From Leguminivora glycinivorella (taxonomy: Eukaryota; Arthropoda; Insecta; Lepidoptera; Tortricidae): a stretch of DNA of 64,000 nt. A program made the translations under genes and the position numbers. The notes under the pieces are model-generated. The model searched no databases, was not told the origin of the DNA, and worked only from the letters and a program-made list of their open reading frames with translations. Shown here one piece after another: positions 9,460 to 21,335 of the stretch. The stretch covers positions 2,285,001-2,349,000 of the forward strand of contig NC_062982.1 of NCBI RefSeq assembly GCF_023078275.1, given 5' to 3'. Every line of letters starts with the position of its first letter. Position 1 is the first letter of the stretch.

Positions 9460-12400
9460 ATGGATTGGTTATGTTTCCTTATATTTCTGTTTTCGAGAGT
9501 TGTAGTGGGTGAAAATGTGTATAAGTTACCGAAAGCAAAAGTGGAAGCTATCTATCCAAAAGGACTGAGAGTTTCTATACCGGGTATGTAAAAGATTTAA
9601 TTTTGACGAAGAACGATTTAATACTAGACTGACAAAACCCATACAAAAAAGCGTGCCCCTTAAATATGGACCTTTTAGGCTTAAAACTAGATGGCGCTGT
9701 TCGCAGCCTGGGAGTGGCCAAAATCATATTTTCCCCAAATATTTTTGCGTGTTTTTATGTTTTATAAGAACAAATGACATATTTCATTATTTTAAAATCA
9801 TGATATCACGTCAATACATATTTTGAAAAAAAAAAAAAAAAAAGTACCTAAGTGATGAATTTCTGTACCTTGTCATATTAACGTCTTGTTTGAAAAGTCA
9901 TACGAAATTGTCAAACGATTAAAAGCGACAAGGTACAGAAATCATCACTTCTTTATGCCGGTGACTGTACTAAGTAGACTAATTCAATTGGTGCCCATTT
10001 CAGATGATGGTTACACCATGTTTTCCTTCCACGGCACCTTTAACACCAAAATGAACGGCTTCGAAGCTGGACAATGGAACAGAGATCACGTCAGACCTAA
10101 AAACGGACTGGAAAAATGGACTTTCCGGGATAAAAACGTGAAGTTGAAGATTGGAAATGTTATTTACTATTGGATATCTGTGGAGAAGAATGGTCTGCTG
10201 TATAAGTCTGAAGAAGAGATACCATAACAGGTACACTGAGAGAAAATACAACCAGTTTTCATATTCGTTCAACAAGTTTTTTGGTTAAAATAGCGCCTAC
10301 GTGCTCTTTGGTTCAAACAATAAGTTGTCATTTGAATCGGCACTATATTTGAATCAACAAGTCGATTTTATAAAAACAACCTGACACATACTGTTTTATT
10401 AAACATACGTTTGGCTGATTCAAACGTAAACCGCAACAAGTCGAACTTGTTAAATTCACAATGCAAATTTCTCTCAGTGTAGGTGAGCGAGTTTTAAGTG
10501 ACATGTACAGAATGTATTTTATATTTATTGCTATTTCTGTGCCGTCAATGGGTCAACGGGAAGTGAAAGATTTCAGTGTACAGAATGTAGTGCGAAAAGG
10601 GTTTCCCTCGTATTTTTCTGGAAACGTTCGTATTTGTCATGCTAGTTCAGTCAATGTCAGTACATCTTGTATTAAGACTGACTGAAAGAATATGACACGT
10701 TCATATGTTTCCGTAACAATAAGAAGGCACATCTTTTCGCACTATATCTGTTTAATGGCATTGATCAATTCTATAAGTTGCTGACGTTCTGGAATCCCCA
10801 ATTCCTACACAACTTTTATAAATGGTCAACCAAATAAGTATAGGCACTAAAAAACCGGCCAAGAGCGTGTCGGGCCACGCTCAGTGTAGGGTTCCGTAGT
10901 TTTCCGTATTTTTCTCAAAAACTACTGAACCTATCAAGTTCAAAACAATTTTCCTAGAAAGTCTTTATAAAGTTCCACTTTTGTGATTTTTTTCATATTT
11001 TTTAAACATATGGTTCAAAAGTTAGAGGGGGGACGCACTTTTTTTTCCTTTAGGAGCGATTATTTCCGAAAATATTAATATTATCAAAAAACGATCTTAG
11101 TAAACCCTTATTCATTTTTAAATACCTATCCAACAATATATCACACGTTGGGGTTGAAATGAAAAAAAATATCAGCCCCCACTTTACATGTTACCCTAAT
11201 AAAACATTTTTTCCATTTTTTATTTTTACTTTGTTGGCGTGATTGATATACATATTGGTACCAAATTTCAGCTTTCTAGTGCTTACGGTTACCGATATTA
11301 TCCGCGGACGGACGGACGGACGGACGGACGGACGGACAGACAGACATGGCGAAACTATAAGGGTTCCTAGTTGACTACGGAACCCTAAAAAGGCAAGAAA
11401 TTCTAATTTTCTATGGGTATTCCTTCGTTCTAAATTTTCAATCAATTTTTAAATGTTATGGCTCGTTGATGATTCAGTCAACGTCAAGGTTTAGGAAGGC
11501 ACGCGTTTTATGAAGACAATTAGCCGGTGAACCCTACATTTTTCAGCCGCCTTATTTTAGAGCCCCCGCACATTGGCCATTAGTAGCTGCGGACGCGTTT
11601 CTCCATACATTTTGTATGGCATCGGCGCACACCGAGCGTTTGAGTGGCCGCGTCTGAGCCTGACCAAATCACTGGTGGTCGCGTTTAGTGGTGGCGACTA
11701 GTGGCCATAGTGTGCGGGGGCTCTTAGTGCCAAGATTTGCTTGACCGTCTATATCTGAATTATTCTATACTTTTGCTTTCGAGAAATAAATGGAAACACG
11801 TACCTAGGTACTGTAGATACTTACCGTTACTTTGAATACAGAATACGCCGAATTCCTGGAGCCCTACCCTGCTCCACCGCCGCCACCAACAGGATTCCCT
11901 TGCCCAGTCTCCAGCACACTAATATCTGCACCCGGTTTCGTCTGCAGAGGGCAGCTGCTATTTGAGGACAGCTTCAATGCGCTGGTGACGAGGAGATGGA
12001 AGCCGGAAAATGTGTTTCCTGGGGGACCAGTAAGTTGTACATTTAAATATGAGTATAGGGACTGTGGGGTAGCCGTAGTACCTTTAATTTGACTGTGTAA
12101 ATTATCAATACAGGTAGGGGAGACCGGAGCTAGTTGACTATAGGGGTAGGTTGACTAACTATTAAAAAATCAAACTTGAGCCAACCTTTTATTTTCAGCC
12201 ATTTTTTTTAGTCAACCTAACCCTATAGTCAACTAGCCCCGGTCTCCCCTATTAAGCATATCTCATAAATAACAGGTATGATAGCACTTAAACTTTTAAG
12301 GAAGCACAATTTAGACAAATAAAAGTGTAACCTTCTGGGTAAACACTGTGTCGATGAGTGTAATTGATCATTGCTATTCAGCGCGGTAACGCGACGAGTA

Positions 12401-12645
12401 TAATGGGCACCTTTTTGCACCAGGGGTTGCGCGAGGAGGCCTCTTACTGTAGGTTTTTTTATACCTAATGTATATTATATAGTTTTAGAGTTACCTATTT
12501 AGGTTTTTTAGATTGTATTTACCTAGTTTTATTTATTCTAGTTTAGTTTTATGTAGCCTAATTTGTACCTTTTTTAACCCCCGACGCAAAAACGACGGAG
12601 TGTTATAAGTTTGACGTGTCTGTCTGTCTGTCTGACCGTCCGTCC

Positions 12646-12677
<32 letters not shown>

Positions 12678-15600
12678 ATATGTGTGTCTGTCTGTGGCAT
12701 CGTAGCTCCCGAACGGATGAACCGATTTAGATTTAGTTTTTTTTGTCTGAAAGCTGATTTAGTCGGGAGTGTTCTTAGCCATGTTTCATGAAAATCGGTC
12801 TACTATGTCGCAGTCGGGGGTTTTTTCAAAATTTTAATTTTGTGGTTAGGTTATTATACGTTTGATTGAATAAATAAGTAACTATAATAGGTTTCGTTTT
12901 CAAACATTTAGCATAAAAAACGTTTCAATGTCTTTATTTTGTACGTAATATAAGAAACTTTACTTTTCTTACGATTGTTTAAGGATTTCCCTTTCAACAT
13001 GTATTCTGACGAAGCAGTCACATATCAGAATGGTAATCTTGTAATATCTGCAGTGCACGACCACCCAGGAATACATGCTCAAGAAATTACTTTTGGACAA
13101 AAGTGAGTAGGTACATTATGGAATAAATGTTAAGTGATAGAGAAGATCTGGAAAAACGTGATGAGCAATTGGTTCATTAATTTACGGTTAGATCTGGAAA
13201 AACGTAATTAACAATTGGTTCATTAATTTACGGTTATTGTGATACTTAGACTTATATTGACCGGGGTATAGACCGTGATTACCATTTTGAATTTTATTGA
13301 AAGTGGACCCGCCGTCTTCAGTTTCCCGTGATCATGGTGCATGCAACTTCGTCGAAATATCGGGACCTCAAATCGTCATCCTCCTTGCGTTATCCCGGCA
13401 TTTGCCACGGTTCATGGGAGCCTGGGGTCCGTTTTGACAACTGATCCCAAGATTTGGCGTAGGCACTAATTTTTACGAAAGCGACTGCTATCTGACCATA
13501 TCTCACGGTCTATATCCCGGTCAATATAATTTTAATGAAACTAACCGTGAATCATTTTCAAGTCATCTTTCTTAGTATTAATGTTTTAGCTCCAACTTTC
13601 CTACAACCTCCACAGTAACTTTAATTGCAATGAAACAAAATCATCATCAAACAAAATTAAATATTTATCAATCAATCAAAATATTCTTTATTCAAATAGG
13701 CTTACAATAACCACTTTTAAATGGTCAAAAATGTACAATGTTCATCTTATTCTAAATATCAAAGCACTTTATTGGTGCAATAAACACAATTGTTTCAAAA
13801 CTAGGTACATTGAATTAATAAAATTATATCAATCTAAATTTTATAAAAAATAATAGTCTAAAAACTTCTAGAATAAATTCTAAATGTCAAAATATATTAT
13901 ATATAAAAAAACATTGGATTATATGTACATCATCATTAATAAGTTTAATAACCATTTATTCTGATTTAGGTGCACAGGCAAAATAGGAACAAACAAATGC
14001 ACGCGAAAGGCAGCAGATGGTAACCTGCCACGTGTGATGACAGGCAAGATTACTACGAAAGAGAAGTTCAGCTTTAAGTTTGGAAGGGCGGAGGTTCGTG
14101 CCAAAATGCCCGTTGGTGACTGGTTGATACCAGGTAACCTGTTAATAGTTATTTGTTATACAAGGGGGCAAAGTTGTATTTTAACGCCGAGTGTGGAATT
14201 GAAAAACGAGCAAGTGAAAGGATTCTATAGTTGAACCACGAGCGAAGCGAGTGGTTCGAGAATATAATCCTGAATTTGCGAGGACACACAAAAATTTGTT
14301 TTTAACACACGAGAAGTAAAATTCTTGATTATATTATGCACCCGAGTGTAACACAAAAAACTTTTCCCCTCACTATAGCGAGGAAACTACAAAGCAAAAA
14401 ATGCGTTTATCACTACTTCCAGTAGTTCCACAGGTGGTAAATCATCTTTATTACTAGATTCACCTACTTTTATCAATTTTAAAGCAAAAAAAAAATAATT
14501 TGACTTTATTCAAGCTCAAATGACTTTACCCACTAGTGGATAAAATGCGTTTTTACCCGCTGGTATTAAAGGACAAAACACGTGTTTCCGAGCTAGTGAG
14601 GGGAGAAGGTTCTTTAGTCCCAGATACGATTTAAGGGCAGACATCTCGTTCCATTTTACTTTGAGGCACAAATGGCTGAGCTATGTCTAGAGCTGGCAGG
14701 TTGTAAACTTCAGTTTTGGAAAAAAAATATTTCAGATAAGGAATGAATTGAATTCCTAACTTTCATGTGTTTTCACAGAAATAAATCTGGAGCCCTTTGA
14801 AAACGCTTATGGAAAGCACAACTACAACTCCGGTCTAATAAAATTGGCCTTTGTCAAAGGAAACCTTCAGTTTGCCAAGCAGTTGTACGGAGGAGCCATT
14901 TTGAAGAGTAGCGAGCCGTTCAGATCTAAGCTTTTGAAGGAAAAACTTGGCGCTGAGAACTGGAGTCACGATTTTCATAATTATACTCTGGTTTGGAAAC
15001 CAGGTAAAAATTAAAATCACCAAGGACGAAAGGACCATCTCATGGAAACTTGTTATCAAGAAACAAAACGCATCGAAATCGGTTCATCTGTTTAGGAATT
15101 ACTACACCACAAACATACAGACCTGACGCAAAAACGATGGGGTGTTATAAGTTTGACGTGTCTGTCTGTCTGTGTGTGTATATCGTCACTACTTTGAAAA
15201 AAAAACTCGTATTTGACGCTGCATCTGCAGTCTATATGCATTCCATACATACTTACTACAATAATTGACGACCGGTCTGGCTCAGTCGGTAGTGACCCTG
15301 CCTGCTGAGCCGCGGTCCTGGGTTCGAATCCCGGTAAGAGCATTTATTTGTGTGATGAGCACAGATATTTGTTCCTGAGTCATGGATGTTTTCTATGTAT
15401 ATAAGTATGTATTTATCTATTTAAGTATGTATATCGTCGCTTAGCACCCATAGTACAAGCTTTGCTTAGTTTGGGGCTAAGTTGATCTGTGTAAGGGGTC
15501 CCCAATATTTATTATTATTAATTTTCTTTTCATTGACAGACGAAGATACAAGTTTTTTTAAAAGTAGTTACAATATGTCCGTGGCATCGTAGCTTTCGAA

Positions 15601-16948
15601 GGGATGAACGTCTGAATTGTTTTTTTTTTTTGAAAGCTGAATTAGTCGGAAGTGTTCTTAGCCTTGTTTGATGAAAATCGGTCCACTGTGTCGGGGGTAA
15701 TGAGTTGGCAAGCCTAACCTAACCGAGATTTAATTTGCAGATGGCTTAGATCTTTACGTGGACAGTGAGCAATATGGTTCCATTCCTGCTGACTGGATCA
15801 CCCGAGAAGACATCGTTCCTGTTGAGAGGAGCTGGTTGGATGGATCACTTATGGCTCCGCTGGATAAATTGGTGACTGCTCGAAATTCGATATTTATTAA
15901 TCATTGCAAAGCAAAGCATTGTCGCGTTAAATGAATATATATGTCCGAAGCCATCTAGAATAGTTAATTAGGATTAATAACAAATAATGAATGAATCTAC
16001 GGTTGTACTCACGTTATTATATCGCTATTGTTGCGACATGTTTCGGGCCAATTCGGAGGCCCCTCTTCAGGCATATAAGAGTTCACGCGACGCGACCCAC
16101 GACTCTGTTGGAACCTATGTAAACTACATGTTCTATATCATAGATATTACTACTGGTTGTTTGTATAGCAACGTATTTTTGAAATTACTTTTGACTGTTC
16201 TACTTCACTCTTATTATGTCATCCACGGAATAAACACACTTTTACCTAATTAAAGTGGTTTTCCTCTATTATGGTAGCAGAGCGTGGTTTCTTACCATCG
16301 TCACTCTCTACGCACTCCCACAAATCTTCCTGGATCAGGATCATCTTGATCATGAATTTCCATGACCCGTAGTTCCCCATGCCATTTAGTTTCTCAATAG
16401 CTGGAACTATAGCCGCCCCCGAACTGGACGTCGCCATCTCGATTTTGGGATATCGTGCGCGTAACTTTTTGCGATATAAAGAACAACGCACACAAACACT
16501 CCACAGACGCTTTCTTTACATTAAAGCGACTGTAACGTCTGTAACCTAACGGTATGCTACCAATTTAGCCGTCGCGTGAACTCCTGTACCTATGCCTAAT
16601 TTCTTAATTCGTCATAGGAATTATAGTAAATAGTTGTTAGAAAACTCACAGTATGTTTTATTATTTTATAAAAATATACTTACTGTTTATAAACGACAAT
16701 AGCCAGTCAAGACTATAATAGGTCTGCCGGTAAACTTACGAACAAGGAACCTCTGTTCTTTTCAGTTCTACCTCTCCATTGGTCTGCGCGTTGGTGGTGT
16801 GAACGACTTCGAAAACTCCTCGACCAAACCCTGGAAGAACCGCTCTAAGAAACCTGAAGGTGACTTCTGGAAGGCCAAGGGATCCTGGATACCCACCTGG
16901 ACAAGTCCTGAACTAAAAGTGGATTATATTAGAGTGTTTGCATTGTGA
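9460..16948 (+). CDS. betaGRP: Beta-1,3-glucan recognition protein, gene B (eight exons, one apparent frameshift)
   Basis: Exons with GT-AG borders: 9460-9583, 10004-10230, 11842-12029, 12984-13102, 13970-14133, 14779-15003, 15741-15871 and 16766-16948 (TGA). Exon 1 gives the signal peptide MDWLCFLIFLFSRVVVG; the Met at 9412 is an alternative start. Exon 2 is CBM39 (DDGYTMFSFHGTFN to KNGLLYKSEEE). Exon 3 is a proline-rich linker (EPYPAPPPPPTGFPC) and the start of the GH16-like domain (GQLLFEDSFN). Exons 4-8 complete it (GDWLIPEINLEP, SGLIKLAFVKGN, HNYTLVWKP, VDYIRVFAL). The GH16 catalytic Glu-x-Asp-x-x-Glu is replaced by EINLEP, so a non-catalytic glucan sensor is inferred. Exon 2 is one base short of its expected phase: near 10221-10224 the frame shifts and TAA appears just before the donor. 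All other exons keep phase. With that base present the product would be about 453 residues, slightly short for the family. It is either a consensus error or a young pseudogene. Confidence 0.85.
10589..10744. mobile_element. Foldback MITE, copy 1
   Basis: The ends are AGTGCGAAAAGGGTTTCC and TCTTTTCGCACT, with an inner hairpin around CAGTCAATGTCAGTACATC. A second copy is at 23821-23968. Both lie in betaGRP introns. Confidence 0.75.
10847..11388 (+). repeat. Interspersed repeat family A, copy 2 (full length)
   Basis: It runs from AACCGGCCAAGAGCGTGTCG through a (GACG)n tract to TGACTACGGAACCCTAAAAA. It is in intron 2 of gene B. Confidence 0.75.
11559..11724. mobile_element. MITE with 14-bp inverted ends
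   Basis: Ends are AGAGCCCCCGCACA and TGTGCGGGGGCTCT, perfectly inverted. The flanks suggest a TTA or TA target duplication. It is relatively GC-rich and non-coding. Confidence 0.75.
12117..12250. mobile_element. Hairpin MITE, 134 bp
   Basis: Left arm GGGGAGACCGGAGCTAGTTG with TAGGTTGAC; right arm AACTAGCCCCGGTCTCCCCT. The arms are about 45 bp with few mismatches. It begins about 90 bp after exon 3 of gene B. Confidence 0.8.
12572..12850 (+). repeat. Interspersed repeat family B, full copy
   Basis: It begins AACCCCCGACGCAAAAACGA, has a (GTCT)n tract, GTGGCATCGTAGC and GAACGGATGAACCGATTTAG, and ends TTTTAATTTTGTGGTTA. Other copies or parts: about 4000-4232 (-), 15120-15700 (+, interrupted), 25872-25985 (+), 47340-47455 (-), 55475-55665 (-) and 55701-55880 (+). 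Confidence 0.75.
13378..13500 (-). mobile_element. SINE family 1, 3' portion
   Basis: Reverse copy of the SINE tail, reading ATCATCCTCC-like then GCGTTATCCCGGCATTTGCC and TTTACGAAAGCGACTGC. The tRNA head is missing. Confidence 0.6.
13650..13940. other. AT-rich intron stretch with a LINE-tail fragment
   Basis: ATCAATCAATCAAAATATTC followed by TTTATTCAAATAGGCTTAC resembles a reverse-oriented non-LTR 3' tail. It ends about 30 bp before gene B exon 5. Confidence 0.4.
14146..14610 (-). mobile_element. Interspersed element family F, internally deleted reverse copy
   Basis: It is the inverse of 7848-8567 without its central 300 bp. It starts about 12 bp after the 3' end of gene B exon 5, so the donor side of that intron is nearly all TE sequence. 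Confidence 0.7.
15120..15700 (+). mobile_element. Triple-nested repeats: B containing C containing SINE family 2
   Basis: The outer repeat B is split at GTCTGTGTGTGTA (about 15178) and resumes at about 15578 with GTGGCATCGTAGCTTTCG. Inside it, foldback C is split at CATACATACTTACTACAAT and resumes ATTTTCTTTTCATTGACAG. Inside C lies a SINE at about 15268-15520 with box A-like GGCTCAGTCGGTAGTGA, box B GGTTCGAATCCC (15321-15332) and a tail ending CCCCAATATTTATTATT. Confidence 0.8.
16060..16290 (+). mobile_element. LTR and primer-binding-site-like fragment
   Basis: The plus strand has TGTTGGAACC (16104), AATAAA in CCACGGAATAAACAC, and TGGTAGCAGAGCGTGG at 16272-16287. The last resembles copia-type primer-binding sites complementary to initiator tRNA-Met. 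It is followed directly by gag sequence in the opposite orientation. Confidence 0.45.
16288..16437 (-). pseudogene. Copia-type gag N-terminal fragment
   Basis: The minus strand reads MATSSSGAAIVPAIEKLNGM, then NYGSWKFMIKMILIQEDLWE and CVESDDGKK. The LNG-x-x-NY-x-x-WKF-x-M-x-x-x-L pattern is the conserved start of Ty1/copia gag. Only about 50 codons remain. It lies between exons 7 and 8 of gene B. Confidence 0.75.
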
Positions 16949-16957
16949 ATGTTAATC

Positions 16958-16963
16958 AATAAA
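16958..16963 (+). terminator. Polyadenylation signal of gene B
   Basis: A canonical AATAAA begins 10 bp after the gene B stop codon. The 3' untranslated region would be very short, which is plausible for an insect haemolymph-protein gene. Confidence 0.55.
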
Positions 16964-17277
16964 ATATTTGTGGCATTCCATTGGGTATTCCGGAAATTCG
17001 GGAGGCGTGGGCGGAGCCGAAGCCAACACGAAGAGGCCCTTTTGACATTTTAATGCAATTGAAGTGGAACACTGAGCGGATGCCATTGCAATTGCAGCTC
17101 GTATCATGGGACGAACGCAGAGACAGCACCCGCCAGGGTGTAAGGACTATTCGCAGTTTGATGAAATCTAAAATTAAGAGGGCTTTCGTGTTAAAAATAG
17201 TGAAATCGCAAACGAGCGCTCGATCATACCGTGTGTGGTATCAAATTAAAGGGCTTTGCGAGTAGTTTATAAATAAG

Positions 17278-18637
17278 ATTGGACTTCAATTCCGGAATTC
17301 CGGAACTAGTTCCGGAATTGAACAATTTTTTTTGGTTTGGTTTTCTGGTGGGTTTTTGATGAAATAATACAATTTTAAATTGAAATTTATTATAAATCGA
17401 CGTTTAAGACAATAACTCCGTACCTGAAAGGCATATAACACTGAAATTTTCATTTTAGTAATTTTACAGGAAAGCCCATTTTGTGTCAAAATCGGTCTTG
17501 CAAGGTATTTCGAACTACAGTTAACGATACAAACGAGGTTTTAGTGCCAGTTTTCTGATAGTGGTCAACGTTAAAGTTATTTTTTTATCCATTGTCTATC
17601 GAAATAATATAAAAGTAATAATTTACAAGAATGGCATAGCGTCTTGTTCACATAACTGTAATAAAAGAAATATTGAATTACCTTTATCAGATTCGAGTAG
17701 GGACAAAAGATATCCAAGCTAGCCCAAAAAGACAGATTTTATGATTTATTCCTAGGTACCTACATGCAACTTAATTTTTTGTAAAAAAATAAATCATTCT
17801 TTTCGTATTCATCATTTTCCATACATTTGCTTCTCAAATCTTTTGATTTTGAGGTAAGTGGTAATAGACTTAGATAGAGTTTAGTAAAATATGCACACGT
17901 CTTTGTGAAAAGTGTATAAAGTAACTACGACTTGCTTGTGCTTGTGAATGAATGTAATACCAAATACTACGATTTGCGTCTGAACTTTCTTAAGTTTCTT
18001 TATGCCTAAAATGTTCAGTGCTATGAGAAAAGAAGTAACATTTTGAGTTTATGCCGCTTTAATACCGATTAATTTAGATTATTACTGAAATTTAAGTTCG
18101 ATCTAATAAATTGAGCATAAATAACGCTAATAAAATAATAATGTACCTAATGTTATTTATTTATATTTAATTGTCCTTCAGTATTCGAGCATAACACTCA
18201 ACTCCCGGCTAGTAATTTTAAATTATCACAAAACACAACTTTCTATAACACATATTTACTTTAAACTGATTATATATTTCACTCATTAGCTAAAACAATT
18301 GAGAGCAAAACCAGAAAGTGACAATGGTATAATATTAGCGGGTTAAAACTACACTATCTCGCTCTAACTAGCCCTGGATGCAACCCTTTGGTCCTAAAAT
18401 AGGCACTACCTGAATCCGAGCAGTGTCTTACTTAATGAATTTACATATCTTTTATAGACGCGGTGGTAGTTTTGTAAAATAACCAGGCTGATATTACACG
18501 TTTTCGTCCAAAAATATATCTTTTTTCAACTCCGGAATTTTCGAGATTATGTGTTTCAATTCCGGAACTGTAATATCGGAAAAATTGTCCGAAATTCCGG
18601 AATTTCGAGATTCCGGAATTCCGGAATGCAAGCCCTA
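17278..18637. mobile_element. Element with CCGGAATTCCGG-type subterminal motif arrays
   Basis: The left end has CAATTCCGGAATTCCGGAAC and the right end ATTCCGGAATTCCGGAATGC followed by AAGCCCTA. Both sides repeat the palindromic word TTCCGGAA several times. The right terminus CAAGCCCTA equals that of the hAT-like element at 30499-34478; the left terminus is degenerate and no target duplication was seen. There is no ORF. Confidence 0.5.
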
Positions 18638-19518
18638 ATAGCAATTTATAATCACTAAGGCATAACAGCAATTTAAGTAAACGTTGCAGATTAATTTAGT
18701 ACAAAACTTACTTCGATGTGATGTAGATTTTCAAAGAAATTGTCACTTAATTTTAGGTAATTTCTGAAAAAAATTGAATTCGCCTTAGGCTAGTTTACTC
18801 TTTTTCAAAAACTTAAAATAAAAATCTAGTCTGAAATGATTTTAACTGGGCTACTGAATGAAAATGATGGACAATATACTGAGTTACGGGATAAAAAAAC
18901 CGCCACATTTTTCAAACTTGCCGCCTTTTATTAGTGCCAAGATTTGTTTCACCAATAAATATATACAATACAACAAATATTACGTATTTGACGCAATCGA
19001 GTTATGAATTCAATCATCAAGTAAAAACTAGTTTTTTGCCAAAGGTGAACCATCTTTAATAACAAACCACTTATTTAGGAAGATCCGGTACCAATACAAA
19101 AAACTTCACCTGCCACTTTAAATTAAACTTTAACTTCTAACAATTATATCATAAATTGCTTTGCTGATGAGTACCTAATAGTTCACCTATGTTAACTATT
19201 AATTGCTTTTATAACCAGCCATACAACATTAGACTTTAAAGGTAACTTCATAAGGTATTAAATGTTAAAATGACAAGGAAAAGTTAATAAATAATGTCTA
19301 TTTGTGGTCAGTTTGTAATTAGATGTTGATGTGTATGGTCATCATTTATACCATCTATAAATAACTTAGTGTAAACTTTACTTTTATGGTCATAAGATTC
19401 ATGTGAGATCAGTTCTGTGTGTTTGACTACTGGTAACCTATAAAATATTTGTTTATTCTTATAAATATGATGTGCTAGTGATTCTCTCTCGGAATAGAAC
19501 ATAAAATTGGACAGTATT
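18638..19518. other. Upstream region of gene C, nothing recognised beyond a TATA-like site
   Basis: AT-rich with no repeat identified. It contains the TATA candidates noted separately. Confidence 0.45.
19439..19445 (+). promoter_or_regulatory. TATA-like motif upstream of gene C
   Basis: TATAAAA lies 80 bp before the gene C start codon at 19519. A second candidate, TATAAATA, is at 19356-19363. No convincing NF-kappaB-type site was seen by eye near either. Confidence 0.25.
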
Positions 19519-19863
19519 ATGTGTTCGAATAAAAATACAATGTATTTATTGTATTTGTGTGTTTGTGCAAGTGTAGTTGTGTGTTATGAAGTGCCTCCGG
19601 TTAAATTGGAGGCGATACATCCTAAAGGATTGAGGGTGTCAGTCCCTGGTAAGTACCTTATATTTTTTATTCAATTTGAATAAATATCAAACAAATGCCC
19701 GTCCCAGGATTCGATAGCGTCGTCCATAGAGTTCACAGGCCGGGCCAGTAAAGGCTAGGCCAGACCGGTACTATTTAAGGGACATTCTTACACAGATTGA
19801 CTGAGCCATCACGGACGTTCACGAAGGCTTTATGGTGGATACTCAGACAACGATATATATAAT

Positions 19864-20043
19864 ACTAGCTTTTGCCCGCGGCTTCTCTCGCGTTAGAAAG
19901 AGACAAAAAGTACCCTATGTCACTCTCCATCCCTTCAACTATCTCCACTTAAAAAATCACGTCAATTCGTCGCTCCGTTTTGCCGTGAAAGACGGACAAA
20001 CAAACAGACACACACACTTTCCCATTTATAATATTAGTATGGA
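19864..20043 (+). mobile_element. LINE 3'-tail repeat (family D), copy 3
   Basis: Near-complete copy: AGCTTTTGCCCGCGGCTTC to TTATAATATTAGTATGGAT. It is in intron 1 of gene C. Confidence 0.65.
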
Positions 20044-20222
20044 TACAAATACTTAACAGTAGAAAACCTTATACCTATGACTCAGGAGTTTTAGGACCAA
20101 ACATCATAATATTTGAACAAATATCGTATTGAGTGGGAAGAACCGGATTGTTTTTACCACTTTCATTATAGGTCCTAGGTGCTGGAAATGCGAAAAAAAA
20201 CTATTGCCTTATTTTTTTCATA

Positions 20223-20353
20223 TACCGGGTGCCCGGTAATTAATGGACAACCTTTTAACCATTTTTACTAAACTTAAAGTCGATTTTCTGGACCAGTATA
20301 AGATGCCCTCTTGGTGGTTAAAAGGCTGTCTATTAATTACCGGGCACCCTGTA
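20223..20353. mobile_element. Hairpin MITE, about 131 bp
   Basis: Left GGGTGCCCGGTAATTAATGG and right ATTAATTACCGGGCACCCTG are inverted, and arms of about 40 bp extend into CCTTTTAACCA. Confidence 0.75.
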
Positions 20354-20854
20354 TAATTATGAACGACCTTCACCACTTATCGTTAAACTCTTATTTATTG
20401 TCGTTTATTATTTTATTATTATTATCTATACACTATGTATAATTAGGTACACATCACTATAATAACATTCAACTAATTTTTATCTTCCTTCGATGTATTC
20501 TTAATTAATTTAACACTACTTAATTGAATCGTTTGTACATGACATGACGCATTGGTAATTTCTTAGACTACATAAAACAGGAAAAAATATGTACTTAATT
20601 GATTGTTTGAACATTTTCTTGCGGTAGGCCCGCTGATGGTCAACGGGTGTGCTAATAAAATGACGTCAAAAGTATTTCGTCGAAGTCGCGGTTGGTAGTG
20701 GGTACAAGTACAACATATATTTTTTTAATCGTGTTTTTGCTCCTTCAGTCTTCATTTACGTAATTTGATTTGAGTAAAAATTATTTCAAGTACGTACAAA
20801 TTCAGCACCTATTGTATACGAAATCTTCGTATAATCAAAACCCAAAACGAATAA

Positions 20855-21195
20855 GTTATATTGCAAAAATTTCGTTTTTGGCACAAGCTTTTATCGCCAA
20901 CTGTACCTTTCTTTCAACAGTCATCTACTGCTCTCCGAGACGTTTCTAAAAATAAAAACCCCTTAATCGATGGGGATACGACAGTTGATAACAGAGTTCC
21001 TATGACCACCTTTCTGCTCCATCATCAGATCAGCTCCTTGATACCATAACATTTAATTTTCACGTAATTTACATATGTGTGCAAAATGTCAGCTCAATCG
21101 GAAACCGGGAAGTGGGTCAAATTTAGCTTCTACGTTTTGACCCAAACTAACATACTAAATGCAAGTTAAATAAAAGCTTGTAAAAAGGGGGTTGC
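20855..21195 (+). mobile_element. Non-LTR 3'-end repeat (family G), copy 1
   Basis: It shares TTTGGCACAAGCTTTTATCG, CAGAGTTCCTATGACCACCT, AAACCGGGAAGTGGGTCAAA and the tail AAATAAAAGCTTGTAAAAA with 24735-25055. The 3' poly-A-like tail fits a retroposed element. It ends about 160 bp before CBM39 exon 2 of gene C. Confidence 0.65.
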
Positions 21196-21221
21196 TGCTG
21201 AGAGCATCACATCAAGTCCAG

Positions 21222-21335
21222 CCGGCCTAGCCAAATGACAATCGTTTACGCTTGATGTCGATCGAAACGCAATCTGTCGCGCCAATGCGGAAGAGTGATA
21301 GAGATAGAGATAGTTAGCTAATACAGTCATAGAAA
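21222..21335. repeat. TE fragment adjoining gene C exon 2
   Basis: GGCCTAGCCAAATGACAATC with CTGTCGCGCCAATGCGGAAG resembles the repeats at 51857-52014 and 4636-4712. It ends about 20 bp before the exon 2 acceptor. Confidence 0.5.
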
